From: Hanleya hanleyi
Taxonomy: Eukaryota; Mollusca; Polyplacophora; Lepidopleurida; Hanleyidae
NCBI GenBank assembly: GCA_036873755.1
Contig: JAVTVY010018890.1
Span: 1-64,000, forward strand
DNA: 64,000 bases
Direction: 5' to 3'
Below, in pieces: positions 22,482 to 33,336 of this stretch (position 1 is its first letter; every line of letters begins with the position of its first letter). The notes under the pieces were generated by a model. It was given only the letters and a program-made list of their open reading frames with translations, ran no database searches and had not been told where the DNA came from. Both the position numbers and the translations under genes were made by a program.

Positions 22482-22979
22482 CTTAATTACCGGTTGAGAG
22501 TAGCGACGGCTGATCTGTGTGTTCCGTGGGAGCCAGAAATACTGTCACGTGGATGAGAATCAGTGAACTTTATGTGAGTTGACGAATCTTGTAGATCGTG
22601 AGGTTGCAGATGCACCAATACTGACTTATACTGGAAACTGACTTTCAAGATTGGACCAGTTAGCTTTATTGACAATTTAATATCTTGACATAAGTGGAAA
22701 AAAATATAATAAATAATAATGTCACTCAGTTGTCATTTTGCATAATCCAGATTGCAACCGCTAAAAAAAAATATTGTTGTATGACTGTGTGCCGTATATT
22801 TTATGCATTGATCGTGACATATGTACACAATCCAAATATATTTTGACATGTTCATACCCATGTACCAACAACAACATTTGTTAGTCAATTGTGGAACACC
22901 TTAATACCCATGTACTTACAACAACAACAACAAAATTCTATGTGTTATTAATTGCAAATCAACTTTTCAAGTTGATTCC
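22482..22979. other. No gene seen
   Basis: AT-rich, with an (ACA)n tract near 22919-22933. Confidence 0.4.
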
Positions 22980-23769
22980 ATTTTAGTCAGGGCTGTTAGG
23001 GATTTTTTGGTTCACATTCTTCCAAAAGCACCAAATTTGGCCCATATGTCGCTCATACCATACTATTTCGATTTTTGACAGGCGCCAAGACGGGCGCTCC
23101 CTAGGGCCGCCATATTGGCGAAATTCATTATGGTCGCCACCCGGGTTAGAGGTCAATCGTAGTTAAATAACTAAAAGGGCTAGAAATATGAATAATAACA
23201 CTTTTTAGTGGTTGTGGGGGTCGGAGAATCTGATTCTGATCTTATTTCAACGATTTGAGGTCAAGGTCACCCTTCAAGGTGACCCTAAAGATCATTTTGG
23301 GGACAAATTCGCCATTATCAGTGGGTTTGGGGCAAGATATATAAACTGCCTCATTCTATTGGTTTCCAGGGTTGAGTAACCCGAATCTGGCCTTATTTTG
23401 GCGATTCGGGGCAATATTTCATTTGAGAGTCGCGATAGAGGTCATCCGAACCAGAGGTCAATTGTAGGTATAACACCAAAAGAACCACAAATAATACCAT
23501 AGAGGTTTGTGGCATTCTCCGATTCTGATCTATTTTGAAGATTTGAGGTCACCCCATTTTGGGGTCAAAGGTCAAAGATCAACAGTTACCACTAAGAACA
23601 ATCGAACGAAGATTATTCAGGAATTTTTTTTATTAAAATACTTCGGAGATGACATCTTCTGACAAAATGCTATAACTATGCCGCTACGCCGCTATGTGTA
23701 TTTAAATGTTCGAAATACAATACAAAGGCCGCTTTAGCAACAATATACCAATGATTATTAGTACCTATA

Positions 23770-24142
23770 CCTTCTGGCTTGCGCTCTCAAGAAAGTGTGA
23801 AGTCGGGTCGCACCCAGTAAGGCTGTGGAAGAGGAGTAGTGCCAAGGATTTGACGGACCGAGATCAGAACAAATGGTATGGACTGGAATGTCACAATATT
23901 TTTCCCCAGTACCGAAGTCCACCAAGAGTTCCGATAGACCGAGGGTCTCCAAAGACCGGACATCGCTGTCCATCGTGCGAACACGACCCTGTTGTATGAC
24001 CCTCCTCCGTGGCATGTGCTAAATGCAGGAGGACTCTGGTGTCCGCCTCGGAATGGTTGCACGGTTGAAGTATTGTGAGGTCACAACGCCTGTTGAAGAA
24101 CACGGACTCAAAACGGGTACACAGAAGGAGCTTTCCGCTCAT
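23770..24142 (-). pseudogene. Degraded PIN-like/transposase domain, left half of dimer
   Basis: Across two frames this shows CNHSEADTRVLLHLAHA, VRTMDSDV, VDFGTGEKYCDIPVHTICSD and LGPS. These correspond to an invertebrate domain (consensus-like HEEADTRMMLHA..., RTVDTDVVVLA) that is common in uncharacterised transposon proteins and resembles PIN-like nucleases. I associate it with Academ-type or related DNA transposons, but that class assignment is uncertain. Frameshifts break it between SEADTR and VRTMDSD. Confidence 0.6.
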
Positions 24143-24189
24143 GTCAGTCTTGGAGATCTGAGTGCTGATGAATGAGAACGGCTCCTTTT

Positions 24190-24875
24190 TGTTAACATTT
24201 TTTAAGAAGCAGCTGATCCATTCATACTTCGGGATTTTAGGGGTTCCGGAAAAAGTATTGTGGCATTCCAGTCCAAACCATCTGTTCCGATCTTAGCCCG
24301 TCAAAGTCCGTGGCACTACCTCTCTTTCACAGCTTAACGGGGGGCAGGACGACTTCACAGTTTCTTTGATGGGGCAAAAAGACCGCCTGGGCAGCCTGTA
24401 CAAGCATATCGGACCCCACCGACACACTAGTGGCTCTCACGCATGATCCTGACACTCTCGAGTCCGTGCCTATGGAGCTTATAGAACGCTTCATCGTACT
24501 AATATGCAGCCGGTGTCAATGAGGCCAAGCATCACCTCTTCACCACTGCAACCAGATCGCTGGAAAACATTCCACCTCCCAAGCCGCGCTGTTGCAGCAT
24601 GTGAAGCGAGCGCTACTGCAAGCGAGTTTCTACTGGAGTCGCTTCACTCCAGCAGGAAATCCCTGACTTCAGTGAGTGGAGCTGGCACAAAGATTGCACC
24701 GGTACATGGCAACCGCTATGGACCACTCTCAGCGATACTTCTATGGCATATGCCATTCTCATGCACTACGGCTGACTCCAGGCATGCACGGGAAGGTGCA
24801 AATGCAATGTCCGATACACGACCCTCTGCAAATGCGAAGGCGGGTGCGTTAATAACGAGGGCGGTGATGACAAGT
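24190..24875 (+). pseudogene. Degraded PIN-like/transposase domain plus Cys-rich tail, right half of dimer
   Basis: In several frames this gives CGIPVQTICSDLSPS-like text, then a GTWQPLWTTLSDTS segment at about 24700-24745, then a Cys-rich end reading GRCKCNVRYTTLCKCEGGC at about 24790-24850. The GTWQPLWTTL + CKC arrangement is the usual C-terminus of the same uncharacterised transposon protein family. Multiple frameshifts and stops make it non-functional. The 139-codon frame at 24504-24923 is a shadow in the wrong frame for most of this. Confidence 0.6.
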
Positions 24876-25712
24876 ATTAGTTATTGCTGGCATCATAGAG
24901 CGCAAGCCAGAAGGCATTGGTAGTAAAAGTAAGCATTGGTATACTGTTGCTTAAAGCGGTCTTTGTTTTGTATTTTGAACATTTAAATGCACGTAGCGGC
25001 ATAGTTATAGCATTTTGTCAGCAGATGTCATCTCCGAAGTATTTTAGTAACATTTGTTCCTGAATAATCTTGTTTCGATTGTTTTTAGTAGCAACTGTTT
25101 ATCTTTGACCTTTAATTCTCAAATGAGGTGACCATGACCTCAAATCGTCAAAATAAGGTCAGAATCTAATTCTCCGATGCCACAAATCCTTATGGTATTA
25201 TTTGTGATTCTAGCCCTTTTGGTGTTTCCTATAATTGACCTCTGGTTGATCTCTGTTTCGGGTGACCTCTGTCGTGAACCTCACATGCAATATTGCCTCA
25301 AATTGTCAAAATATGGCCAGATTCGGGTTACTCAACCCCGGAAATCGATAAAATGAGTTAGTTTGTATATCTCGACTAAAAACCACTAAAATGACGAATT
25401 TGACCCCAACATGACCTTGACCTCAAATCGTTGAAATAAGATCAGAATCAGATTCCCCAACACCGATAACCACTAAAAAGTTGTATTATTCATAATTTTA
25501 GCCATTTTGTTGTTTTAAATACGATTGACCTCTAACCCGGGTGGCGGGCATAATGAATTTCGCCAATATGGCGGCCCCAGGGGGCGACTACCTTGGCGCC
25601 CGTCAAAAATCGAAAAGGTATTGTATGGCCGATATATGGGCCAAATTTGGTGCTTTTGGAAGAATCTGAACCAAACAGTCCCTTTTATGCCCTAACATCC
25701 CGGACTATTTTA

Positions 25713-26218
25713 CAGATTCTATTAATTCATTGGAAATCTTCATAACACATAAAGATGCGGTGGATGTTCCCAGCGATCTCTTACAGGACGCCCATCCAGT
25801 GAGTGACGTCTATCGACGCCATTGGCCCATGACACGGCACTGTTTCCACCGTCATCGCCCTATTCAAGATATCTACAATTTCCGACTGACCAACCTCGCC
25901 CATCTGCGCAGCTACGTGGAAGCCATCTTCAATGACCAAGCTACGTCCTTCAAATTAAATCTGGCGTTTGGTTATGTACTGCAGCATAAGGAGACAGGCC
26001 AAGTCCGATACTTTTACCCGAGCAGTAACATCTGTGTATTTGACCAACCGTTTACCATCATTAACCGGGCGTCGCTACAGCCCGTGCTGGACCAATTGGA
26101 CCACTTGGATGTCTTGGAATGGGAATATAAACAGCGCCCCAACACCCATTGGGTCGTAGAGAGGGTGACTAATGGTACGTTCTTAGTGACCAAATTACGG
26201 GATCTTCCCATCGGATGA
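25713..26218 (+). CDS. N-terminal part of a protein-primed DNA polymerase B ORF (virus-like element), truncated
   Basis: The frame contains MTRHCFHRHRPIQDIYNFRL, TSFKLNLAFGYVLQHKETGQ, RYFYPSSN and QRPNTHWVVERVTNGTF, and ends DLPIG. In cnidarians, molluscs and insects this block forms the conserved N-terminal region of long proteins whose C-terminus is a type B (organellar/viral) DNA polymerase, as in Polinton/adintovirus/bidnavirus-like elements. Here a stop comes directly after PIG and no polymerase motifs follow. Instead the 3' part of the zinc-finger gene comes next, so this is an internal-deletion derivative. The 5' side abuts the right end of the transposon dimer, so no true start can be given. 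The link to polymerase B rests on recalled family architecture. Confidence 0.55.
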
Positions 26219-26242
26219 ATGTATTCACCCATGCACTGAAAG

Positions 26243-26610
26243 ATACTCAGAATGCGCAAACAACTATCTGAGGATATGTAGCCTCAACGGTATCCTGGGC
26301 TGCCCGACGATGATTAGAACAAACGGTTCAGAGCGAACATGGCCGAAGATGGAATTTTCTGAAATGAAGACTTCTGATTGGACAAGAATACATCTAACGG
26401 ACAGGAACGAATATGACAGATGCAAATGGTGGCCTCTGATTGGACAAGAGTCTTCTTGAGTTGTATACATACCCAGCGCGGCTCCCCCAGCGTGGGTATG
26501 ATGTAACATTGGGGAGAATAAACTATATGAAAAAAACTTCTTCTTGTTGTTGTTCTCTCATGTGCCATCCTTGTTGTTGTTGTTGTTCTCTCTCCGGTCT
26601 ATATCATGGC
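26243..26610 (+). pseudogene. Zinc-finger gene 3' remnant with conserved 3' module
   Basis: ATGCGCAAACAACTATCTGA and TGCCCGACGATGATTAGAA match the end of the zinc-finger gene at 1505-1575, but stops interrupt the frame. ACATACCCA (26467-26475) and TGGGTATG (26493-26500) form the hairpin, and AATAAA lies at 26517-26522. The TTG-rich tract and TATATCATGGCGTCAAG follow. Confidence 0.6.
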
Positions 26611-26780
26611 GTCAAGGCGTTATGTTAGAGTGTTAAGGCGTAACGACGGGCGTTGACGGGCGTCACTGCATTTCGAAGAATTAGTGACAATTCCATGGAA
26701 TATCTAGAAAATTAGAGCTTCTGAGCTATTTCTCCAGGGCGTTGAAGCATTAAGCTTGGCGTTGGCGGGAGTTGCTACAA
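26600..26780 (+). promoter_or_regulatory. Second copy of the element promoter block
   Basis: GTTAAGGCGTAACGACGGGC, GGGCGTCACTGCATTTCGA, AATTCCATGGAATATCTAGA and GAGCTTCTGAGCTATTTCTC match 780-900 and 57620-57735. No TATA box or zinc-finger ORF follows. The sequence turns into tandem-array DNA at about 26776. Confidence 0.55.
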
Positions 26781-27109
26781 GATGACACCTCACACGACGC
26801 ATTCGGACCGCGGATGGTCCATCTCTTCACCAAATTACAACACATATAAGGGAAGTGGGAAGAGGTGCCGACATACTGACTGCGTCATATGACTTCACAG
26901 AATAGTCTACTGGTAAACCTATTCTAAAGCACATACCAAGAATCTAACGATTCGTGATATGTGTTGTATCTCAGGTACGCTTTTATTGTACCTGTTCATG
27001 TAGCAACATGGATGATATGACCACACGGTCCCTAGCACCGGCATAAGCGGTATTAGATACAAATCTAGAGAGCTATGATGGAAATGCTCTGACAACTACA
27101 CCTTCCTTC
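26781..27109. other. Linker, no gene seen
   Basis: Apart from array-like phrases at its left edge, nothing was recognised. ACATATAAGGG and ACATATCACGAATC-like inverted words are present but weak. Confidence 0.35.
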
Positions 27110-27640
27110 ACACCCTCAAAATGTCCACTTTGACTACTACTCCTACTGACGACGTCAACAATGACGTCACAGATGCTGTGAACATCCCATAAATCGGGAT
27201 CTACACGCCGAGAGCTACAACATGACACCTCCCACGACACATTCGGACCAAGGATGGTCCATCTCTACACCAAAAACCTTCCTGCACCGCCCCAAAATGC
27301 CCACTTTCGCTACTACTCGTACTGCTGACGTCACAGATGACGCGAACGTCCCTAAAGTGGGGATGTACTCCCCAAGAGCTACAAGATGACACCTCCCGCG
27401 ACACAATCGGACCAAGGATGGTCCCTCTCTACACAAAATACCTTCCTGCACTTCCCTAAAATGCCCACTTTCGCTACTACTCGTACTGATGACGTCACCG
27501 ATGACGCCACAGATGACGCGAACATCCCTCAAATGGGGATGTACACCCCGAGAGCTACAAGATAACACCTCCCACGACACAATCGGACCAAGGATGGTCC
27601 CTCTCCACCCCAAACACACCTCCACACACGCCGAAAATGG
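27110..27640 (+). repeat. Array A, second island (CRE-bearing, diverged)
   Basis: Three units of about 165-175 bp correspond to 2139-2710. Each has a TGACGTCA near TACTCGTACTG-like text (about 27163, 27327 and 27489), followed by AACATCCC, GTACACCCCGAGAGCTACAA and ATGACACCTCCCACGACAC lines. Confidence 0.75.
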
Positions 27641-27959
27641 CCACTTTACTTACTACAACCAACTGCGCATGCGCAGATTGACGCGACTTGCAATAAAAAA
27701 CACGCCATTCTGACTCTACCCCACACAAGCTTCACTTTGATACCTCCCACGACCCATTGGGACCAATAGCGGTCCATCTCTACCCCAAACACACACCCAC
27801 GTACCCCCAAAATGACTGCCTGCTACGGCCAGACTGCGCATGCGCAGAATAATGAAAACGGACGAACCATTAGTCCAGTCTCCACGAGAGCTACGACACC
27901 ATAGGACCACTAGGGGCTCACCTAGATCCCAAACGTCCACCCAGTATGGACCTATCTCC
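27641..27959 (+). repeat. Array B, second island
   Basis: TTACTTACTACAACCAACTG followed by CGCATGCGCAGATTGACGCG matches 2712-2750, and CCACACAAGCTTCACTTTGA matches 2786-2810. Another TGCGCATGCGCA lies at about 27836. Confidence 0.75.
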
Positions 27960-28450
27960 CATAGCCAGTATGGGACTATATGGGCCTATATACAGACCTC
28001 GGTGAACTTTTCGAAAAAACTTCACCGTTTAGCTTCGAGACCCTTCCCATCGTGTTCTAAATGACGAGACGTGAAAAACAAGACCAAACAACCCATATCA
28101 CAATGAACGTGTGTGAATTTCCCAGGATGGACCTATCCCCCATAGCCAGTATGGGGCTATATGGGCCTATATACAGACCTCGGTGAACTTTTCGAAAAAT
28201 TTCACCGCTTACCTCCGAGACCCCTCCCATCGTGTTTTTCTTGGCGAGACGAGAAAAACAAGACCAAACAACCCATAGTAAAACCCAACAAAAAAATCCC
28301 AGGTTGGACCTATACCCCCATAACCAGTATGAAGCTATATGGGCCTATATACAGACCTACCCGGTACTTCTCCAAAAAATTCACCGTTTCGCTCCGGGAC
28401 CCTTCCTATCATGTTCTAAATGACGAGGCGTGAAAAACAAGACCAAACAA
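27960..28450 (+). repeat. Array C, second island (~180-bp unit)
   Basis: GGTGAACTTTTCGAAAAA begins at 28001 and 28182, with a diverged third copy near 28362. CATCGTGTTCTAAATGACGA is shared with array C at 3080-3580. A run of 12 C bases at about 28460-28471 follows. Confidence 0.75.
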
Positions 28451-28760
28451 CCCATAGTACCCCCCCCCCCCAAATATGACCACCACGGATGCTAGACTCG
28501 TCCTAATAACATCGTCCAACACTTATAGATTATGTTTATTACTATGTTTAATCTTCCTTTCCATGGTTTCAGGTATTTTTGTCGACCCTCCCCGCTCCAA
28601 GGTCACACCCGATCGAGTCAAGGAGCTCTCTCGTGTTGGAGGTAGTTTTTGGTCTCTTGAGAAACAACGCCACCTGTCGCCACAGAGAGTTACCTCCCCC
28701 GGCAAAACTTACGGTTAAATACGCTTTGTATACTACTCACGTGTCTGAGTTGATCGCGTA
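28451..28760. repeat. Block D, second island
   Basis: TTGGAGGTAGTTTTTGGTC and CTTTGTATACTACTCACG correspond to the 4330-4490 block that follows array C in the first island. No ORF is supported. Confidence 0.45.
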
Positions 28761-30223
28761 CCGTGGATCAGCCAGACATTGGAGCAGGGTCCCAATGCTA
28801 TAATAGTGATAATATTATGCCTAATGGTGATCATCTGGAAGGAAATTTGTGATCAGAAATTTCTCCATTCTCTTCTCCCTCTGTACTTGCCTGACCATCT
28901 TGATATGGCTGTTGCTTGATTTTGGATTTTGAGTAATGATTGAATAATGTTACAGTAGCTTTCAGTCCACGGAATGGGCCCAATAACTGTTATCTTGACA
29001 GCCTTCAGCAGAGATGTTCACCTTATTTAAGAATGCTATCAGTTATGCTCAAAAGGTCAGATTTAAAGCTTATTTCAAGAAGAAACTTCTGTAACTGTAA
29101 ATCGATCAGGTTCCAGATAGTGCAGCAATGGACTGCTGTGTATGTTCTTCTGCCGGGGGTTCAAATCTGTGCAATAACAAACACCTGGTGTATAAGTCGT
29201 GCAACACCAAACTTCGAATACGTACCAGTACAACAGTCGTCTGTGTAAAGTTGGCAACTGGCCTTCTGGCAAAAATCAATGCAACAATGAACTTTTTCGT
29301 AACTGAGTTCAATAAGAAACATTTGAGCAAACATGACTACAGTGTGAACCAATTTGCTAAGAACATCAATTGTTTGCGTATCATATGTATTATTGCAAGA
29401 GCATACTTTCCTGATTACAAATGAACAATCCTTGTATCATGACAAACATTTTGAAACATGAGATTTGAACAATTTAAATCTTTCTCGACTGGTGCCAAAC
29501 TATGCTATCAAATGTGTGCCGAACAGAATCAGAAAGTGCGAGGGCATGATTCGTTCTAATGTTTATTTCTTCATGTGATATATGGATTATGTAATCCATG
29601 TGTGGTATCTTAGCACCTTTAATATCGTGAAAGGGTATATATTAGGGTACGATTGAGAAGACAGTTGAAGTTGAATGCCAGGAAGGTAGTCAGCTCATAC
29701 AGATTGTCACTTTCTTAAATGAGTATATAGAGCATTTGACTATTTGGAAGTGACCACACCTGAATTGACAGTAAGAACTAAAAGAGGGTAGAAACCATTC
29801 CTAAGCCGTTTGACTCAAACTTTTATCAAACTGATGAACTAAATTCATCGGGCTTGTCGCAGTTTTGTTGTAATAAGGGAAACTTTGCCAAAAATGACCA
29901 TGTTTAGGGCTGGTTACATTTCAAGTATTACTTGTATTTTTGGATGTTTGTTTGCACATTTATTCAGAAATGTTAAAGTTTTGTTTTAATTTTGTCATGG
30001 CATATACTTTAGGTTCTATGACTGGATCCTTGTGGGCAAACTAATGTTTCTTTTGTGCTATTGCTCTAACATACGCCGCTTTCCAGTTCATGCCCGAGGT
30101 TTTCAACATCACGATGTTCTTTCGATTTCTATATGGACAGGGTCCTTGTCCAGCAATTTTATATGGAACAGGAAGTCAGAATACTGCTGACGTAAAGCCC
30201 GTCGTAGTCTGGGTGCCAATGTG
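28761..30223. other. No gene recognised
   Basis: The longest frame (29128-29424, 98 codons) has several Cys residues but no recognisable family. AT-rich unique-looking DNA; a host intron or intergenic origin is possible. Confidence 0.4.
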
Positions 30224-31263
30224 TTATGGGCTAAAATTGCGGCTTCCTCTTTCGAATACCCTTTGCGGTGAAGCTTGTTTCCTGTGGCCCATTTCGGCGT
30301 CCATACTTTCTTTGAACAAATCCTTCCATAGCCTCGAGTTCACATTATGTTCATTCCCGTGTACGGGTTGGTCCTTTACGGTTGGGTGATATTCCGGCAC
30401 TGATGGTATGAGGGCACCCGGTGTACATGGGGCGGGTTGCTGCTGCTCTGCCAGGTGTGGACTCGGTGGATGGTGTAGGGGTATATGACGTTGTGGTGAT
30501 GCCTCAGCGGATAACAGGTGGGTCGTCAGCCGGCGAACTTCAGGGGGTTGGGCTTTTAAATCTACGAACAGGTAGCCATACGAACGACTTGTCGCCCCTT
30601 GAAACGCCTGCATGAAATGGACGATGTTCTGAGGATAAATTCGACTACCAAACACACGGATTTGTGCTCTATCGATGAGGTTGGAGAACAACACAAAGTA
30701 TTGGCAGTTCAAGGCAATATCTCTGGACGCCTTCCCTTGAGGAAAGATTCTGATTCAAATAGATGACGGACAGATTGCGATAATGGGGCCCTTTGGTGAA
30801 TAGGTCGGCGATTTTCGAATTGTCCTTGGCCGCACTCATCAGGTCATCGGGCACTACCATGTTAGTCTGCTCGTAATCGAAGTAATACGGTTCGTCTATG
30901 TCGTGAGGAATTCCTGGGACGAATCTCGCATTCTGTAATCGCGTAGTTTCGTATATATAGGCGGGCTGCCACTGGCTATAACACCATACAACGCGTGTCG
31001 GAGCTGTGGTTGCCACACCTTCCTCTAAGAACTTCATCACCCAGGACGTCTTTCCACGCCCCGTAGGGCCGCTCACCCTCATGGTATAGGGATGCTCTAG
31101 GTGTTGATCGTTCTTCGCGCGTACTTTGAATTTGCGCGTTATCGGGACTCCGTTCCGTGAGATGGTTTGGCTGTATACGATTATTATGTATGGAAAACAA
31201 ATGTCTACGTAGATTAAATGGCGTGGAAAATGACTTCGAACACAAGTGACATACGTAAACCAT
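30224..31263 (-). pseudogene. Zinc finger plus packaging-type ATPase of the virus-like element, frame-broken
   Basis: On the minus strand an ATG near 31263 opens a C2H2 finger (VCHLCSKSFSTPFNLRRH then LFSIH). A frame change near 31145 leads into the ATPase: Walker A as SGPTGRGKTSW, then VVWCYSQWQPAY, Walker B as NMVVPDDLMS, and KIADLFTKGPHYRNLSVIYL. A second frame change near 30700 leads into NCQYFVLFSNLIDRAQIRV and GYLFVDLKA, which match the copy at 3-752. The last ~60 residues diverge after ESMDAEMG through another frameshift. If the finger and ATPase were one reading frame, the protein would be a finger-ATPase fusion of roughly 350 residues. It runs opposite to the copy at 3-752. HerA/FtsK-like ATPases of Polinton/adintovirus elements are thought to drive DNA packaging. 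Confidence 0.7.
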
Positions 31264-31429
31264 GGCCCTCGTCTCCACGAACACCAGGCGTATAATGAAG
31301 CTTTCACAGATGCATGTCGTGCTTATATGCAAGAGCTCGGAGCTCGGGAATGGGGTCATCGGGAGCTCGGGGCTCAGGGATGGGGCAGGCGGGAGCTCGG
31401 AGCTCGGAGCTCGGGGCCCCAAAATTGTT

Positions 31430-31560
31430 GCTTTCTATACTACTCTTGAACGACCTTATATGACCACCCACTAACTCCCTCAATAACTCACTCACTAACT
31501 CTCGTTAGTGCGTCCATGCGTTAAGACGAGCGTTGGGCACGCCTCACTCACTCACTCATC
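31430..31560 (-). repeat. Terminal (T) block shared with the palindrome ends
   Basis: CCTTATATGACCACCCACTA, GTTAGTGCGTCCATGCGTTA and GTTGGGCACGCCTCACTCAC match 58270-58415 and, in reverse, 56310-56475. It lies ~170 bp upstream of the zinc finger-ATPase gene. Because the same block bounds the palindrome, it probably marks an element end. Confidence 0.6.
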
Positions 31561-32030
31561 GCATGCTCCACGGTCCCCGGATGTAACAACCCGGATGTTG
31601 AGGAGGACCCGGATGTAAAACCAGGATACCCGGGTATTGTAAAGGCCCCGGATGTTGAAAGTCAGTACAAATCATCCGCGCATAGTATGGTGGATCGACC
31701 CCCGGCTTCCCGCGTATTCTGGACTACTAAACCGCGGAAGCTTTTTCCCCGCATCACCGCCAGACCGCATCACCGCGGAGGAATACATGCCCCGTGACCC
31801 GCGCACTTCCGGTGATCCCGCGCAGGCATGCGACCGGATAACCCGCGCAGGCGTGCGGCCGGGCCCGGGGGAAAATCCAGTCCGCGCATGCGTGCGGCCG
31901 GGTCGTTAAAAACCCGGATGGAAAAAACCCACTGGGAATCCCCGGATGTTGAAGAGGTCTCGGATGTAAAGACGGAGGGACGACGCACTGGGAAACCCGG
32001 ATGTTCTAGTACATGCATTCCATACGTCTA
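31561..32030. promoter_or_regulatory. Cluster of CCGGATGT words, with a block D remnant
   Basis: CCCGGATGT or a close variant occurs at least eight times between 31575 and 31995 (for example 31575, 31592, 31608 and 31648), then sporadically to 32600. CCGGA(A/T)GT is the ETS-type binding word. CCGCGGAAGCTTTTTCCCCG and CATCACCGCGGAGGAATACA at 31731-31790 match block D. Confidence 0.45.
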
Positions 32031-32085
32031 AGGTCTAGTCCTCTGCGCAGAATGTCTAATGTCTAATGTCTAATGTCTGCGCATT

Positions 32086-32349
32086 GAGTCAATATACTGT
32101 TACTATACTTTCCTCTCCGCATTGCGCCGCAAGGTCAACAGGGCTCGAAATGCGCTTTTATACTACTAAATGCGAGTCAATATACTGTTACTATACTATC
32201 CTCTGCGCATTGCGCCGCAAGGTCAATAGGGCTCGAAATGCGCTTTTATACTACTAAATGTGAGTCAATATACTGTTACTATACTATCCTCTGCGCGTTG
32301 CGTCGCAAGGTCAATAGGGCTCGAAATGCGCTTTTATACTACTAAATGT
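32086..32349 (+). repeat. 88-bp tandem repeat, three units
   Basis: GAGTCAATATACTGTTACTA begins at 32086, 32174 and 32262, and its diverged start recurs at 32350: an exact 88-bp step. Each unit holds GCGCTTTTATACTACTAAAT. A short (TAATGTC)n run at 32050-32077 precedes it. Confidence 0.85.
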
Positions 32350-33069
32350 GAGTCAATCTGCTGTGACGTCACACTTGCACAGGAGTTCCAATGGACGGGA
32401 TGATGGATGGAATGAGAGGATACACTGACCTTTGGTGTTGCATCATACAGAATCAGGCAGTAAAACAAGGTCACAAGGGCCCGGATGAATGAAAAAAAAC
32501 CCAGATACAGTACATGCATTCCATCACTGTAACGCATGGAAAAACATCGAAGAACCCGGATGGACAAGTCCCCGGCTGTAAAACAAAGTCACAAGGACCC
32601 GAATGAATGGAAAACCCCAGATACAAGGGTTGGCTATACTACTTGTGGTATTACACAGGGAGCGTACTGTTTTAATAAATTCCAATTTCCACACAAAGCT
32701 ATGGCCCTTCGATTATAGCTTTGCCGTACGTCAGCCATCTTCGACGTGAAAAAATCTTTTGGGACTCTCTGCGCAGGGCTGTTCTGGCATATAACTGCGC
32801 GAGTGGCGGTCTGAAACTGACGAGGTTTTGATAACTATTCCTGAATCAGGCAGCATTATTGGACGTAATTCACCGCAGCCTAGATAAGCATGTTTTGTAA
32901 ACTGTGATACGAGACCATGGACCGAAACGAGGCCATAATTAGTCATCGAAATTTACTTCGTCTTGTTAAAAAGCCAACGGATATTTTTTTAACTGATGTT
33001 CTGGTTCTAGGCTATATGAATAATTCACATCGAGCAGTGATTGATAGAACTGATATGGGGACATTAATT
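32350..33069. other. No gene recognised
   Basis: CCCGGATG-type words continue to about 32600. One solitary TTTTAATAAATTC unit, related to the next array, lies at about 32670. Nothing coding was seen. Confidence 0.4.
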
Positions 33070-33336
33070 CTGCTTGGGGTTTTAATAAATTCGCCTATGT
33101 TTCCACGGGGATCCGATGTGGGGCTTGACCGGTGTGGTATTACACAGGGAGCATATGGTTTTAATAAATTCGCCTATGTTTCTATGGAGATCCGATGTGG
33201 GGCTTGGCCGGTGTGGTATACACAGGGAGCGTATGGTTTTAATAAATTCGCCTATGTTTCCACGGAGATCCGATGTGAGGCTTGACCGGTGGAATATTAC
33301 ACAGGGAGCGTATGGTTTTAATAAATTCGCCTAAAA
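33070..33336 (+). repeat. ~79-bp tandem repeat, about 3.5 units
   Basis: TTTAATAAATTCGCCTA begins at 33081, 33160, 33238 and 33317. Units include CACGGAGATCCGATGTG-like and ACACAGGGAGCGTATGG text. The overlapping 122-codon frame is a repeat by-product. Confidence 0.85.

Larger units (their letters stand above)
22985..25706. mobile_element. Inverted-dimer DNA transposon with 5-bp target duplication
   Basis: The ends AGTCAGGGCTGTTAGGG and, in reverse, AGTCCGGGATGTTAGGG begin inverted arms of ~770 bp (22985-23765 and 24925-25706). ATTTT flanks both ends (22980-22984 and 25707-25711). The inner region is also mirrored: remnants of the same nuclease-like domain lie on the minus strand in the left half and on the plus strand in the right half. 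Both halves share AGAGCGCAAGCCAGAAGG next to the arm, and the left half has an internal deletion. The structure is best read as two head-to-head copies of one transposon. The arms contain many (A)GGTCA words. Confidence 0.75.

Noticed and set aside
22179..22556. 125-codon frame
   Set aside because: Covers the 58-bp tandem repeat; no family resemblance.
24504..24923. 139-codon plus-strand frame in the dimer
   Set aside because: The recognisable transposon protein text (GTWQPLWTTL, CKCEGGC) is in other frames of the same DNA; this frame is a shadow.
27481..27520. CTGATGA words as hammerhead ribozyme cores
   Set aside because: No matching GAAA and stem arrangement follows; the word is part of the array's CRE text.
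29128..29424. 98-codon frame with several Cys residues
   Set aside because: No recognisable family and no supporting signals; may be chance.
32917..33334. 122- and 72-codon frames with repeated FNKFAYVS
   Set aside because: By-products of the 79-bp tandem repeat.
32036..33336. Could the spaced repeats be a CRISPR array?
   Set aside because: Units (88 and 79 bp) repeat along their whole length without unique spacers, and the setting is an animal genome.
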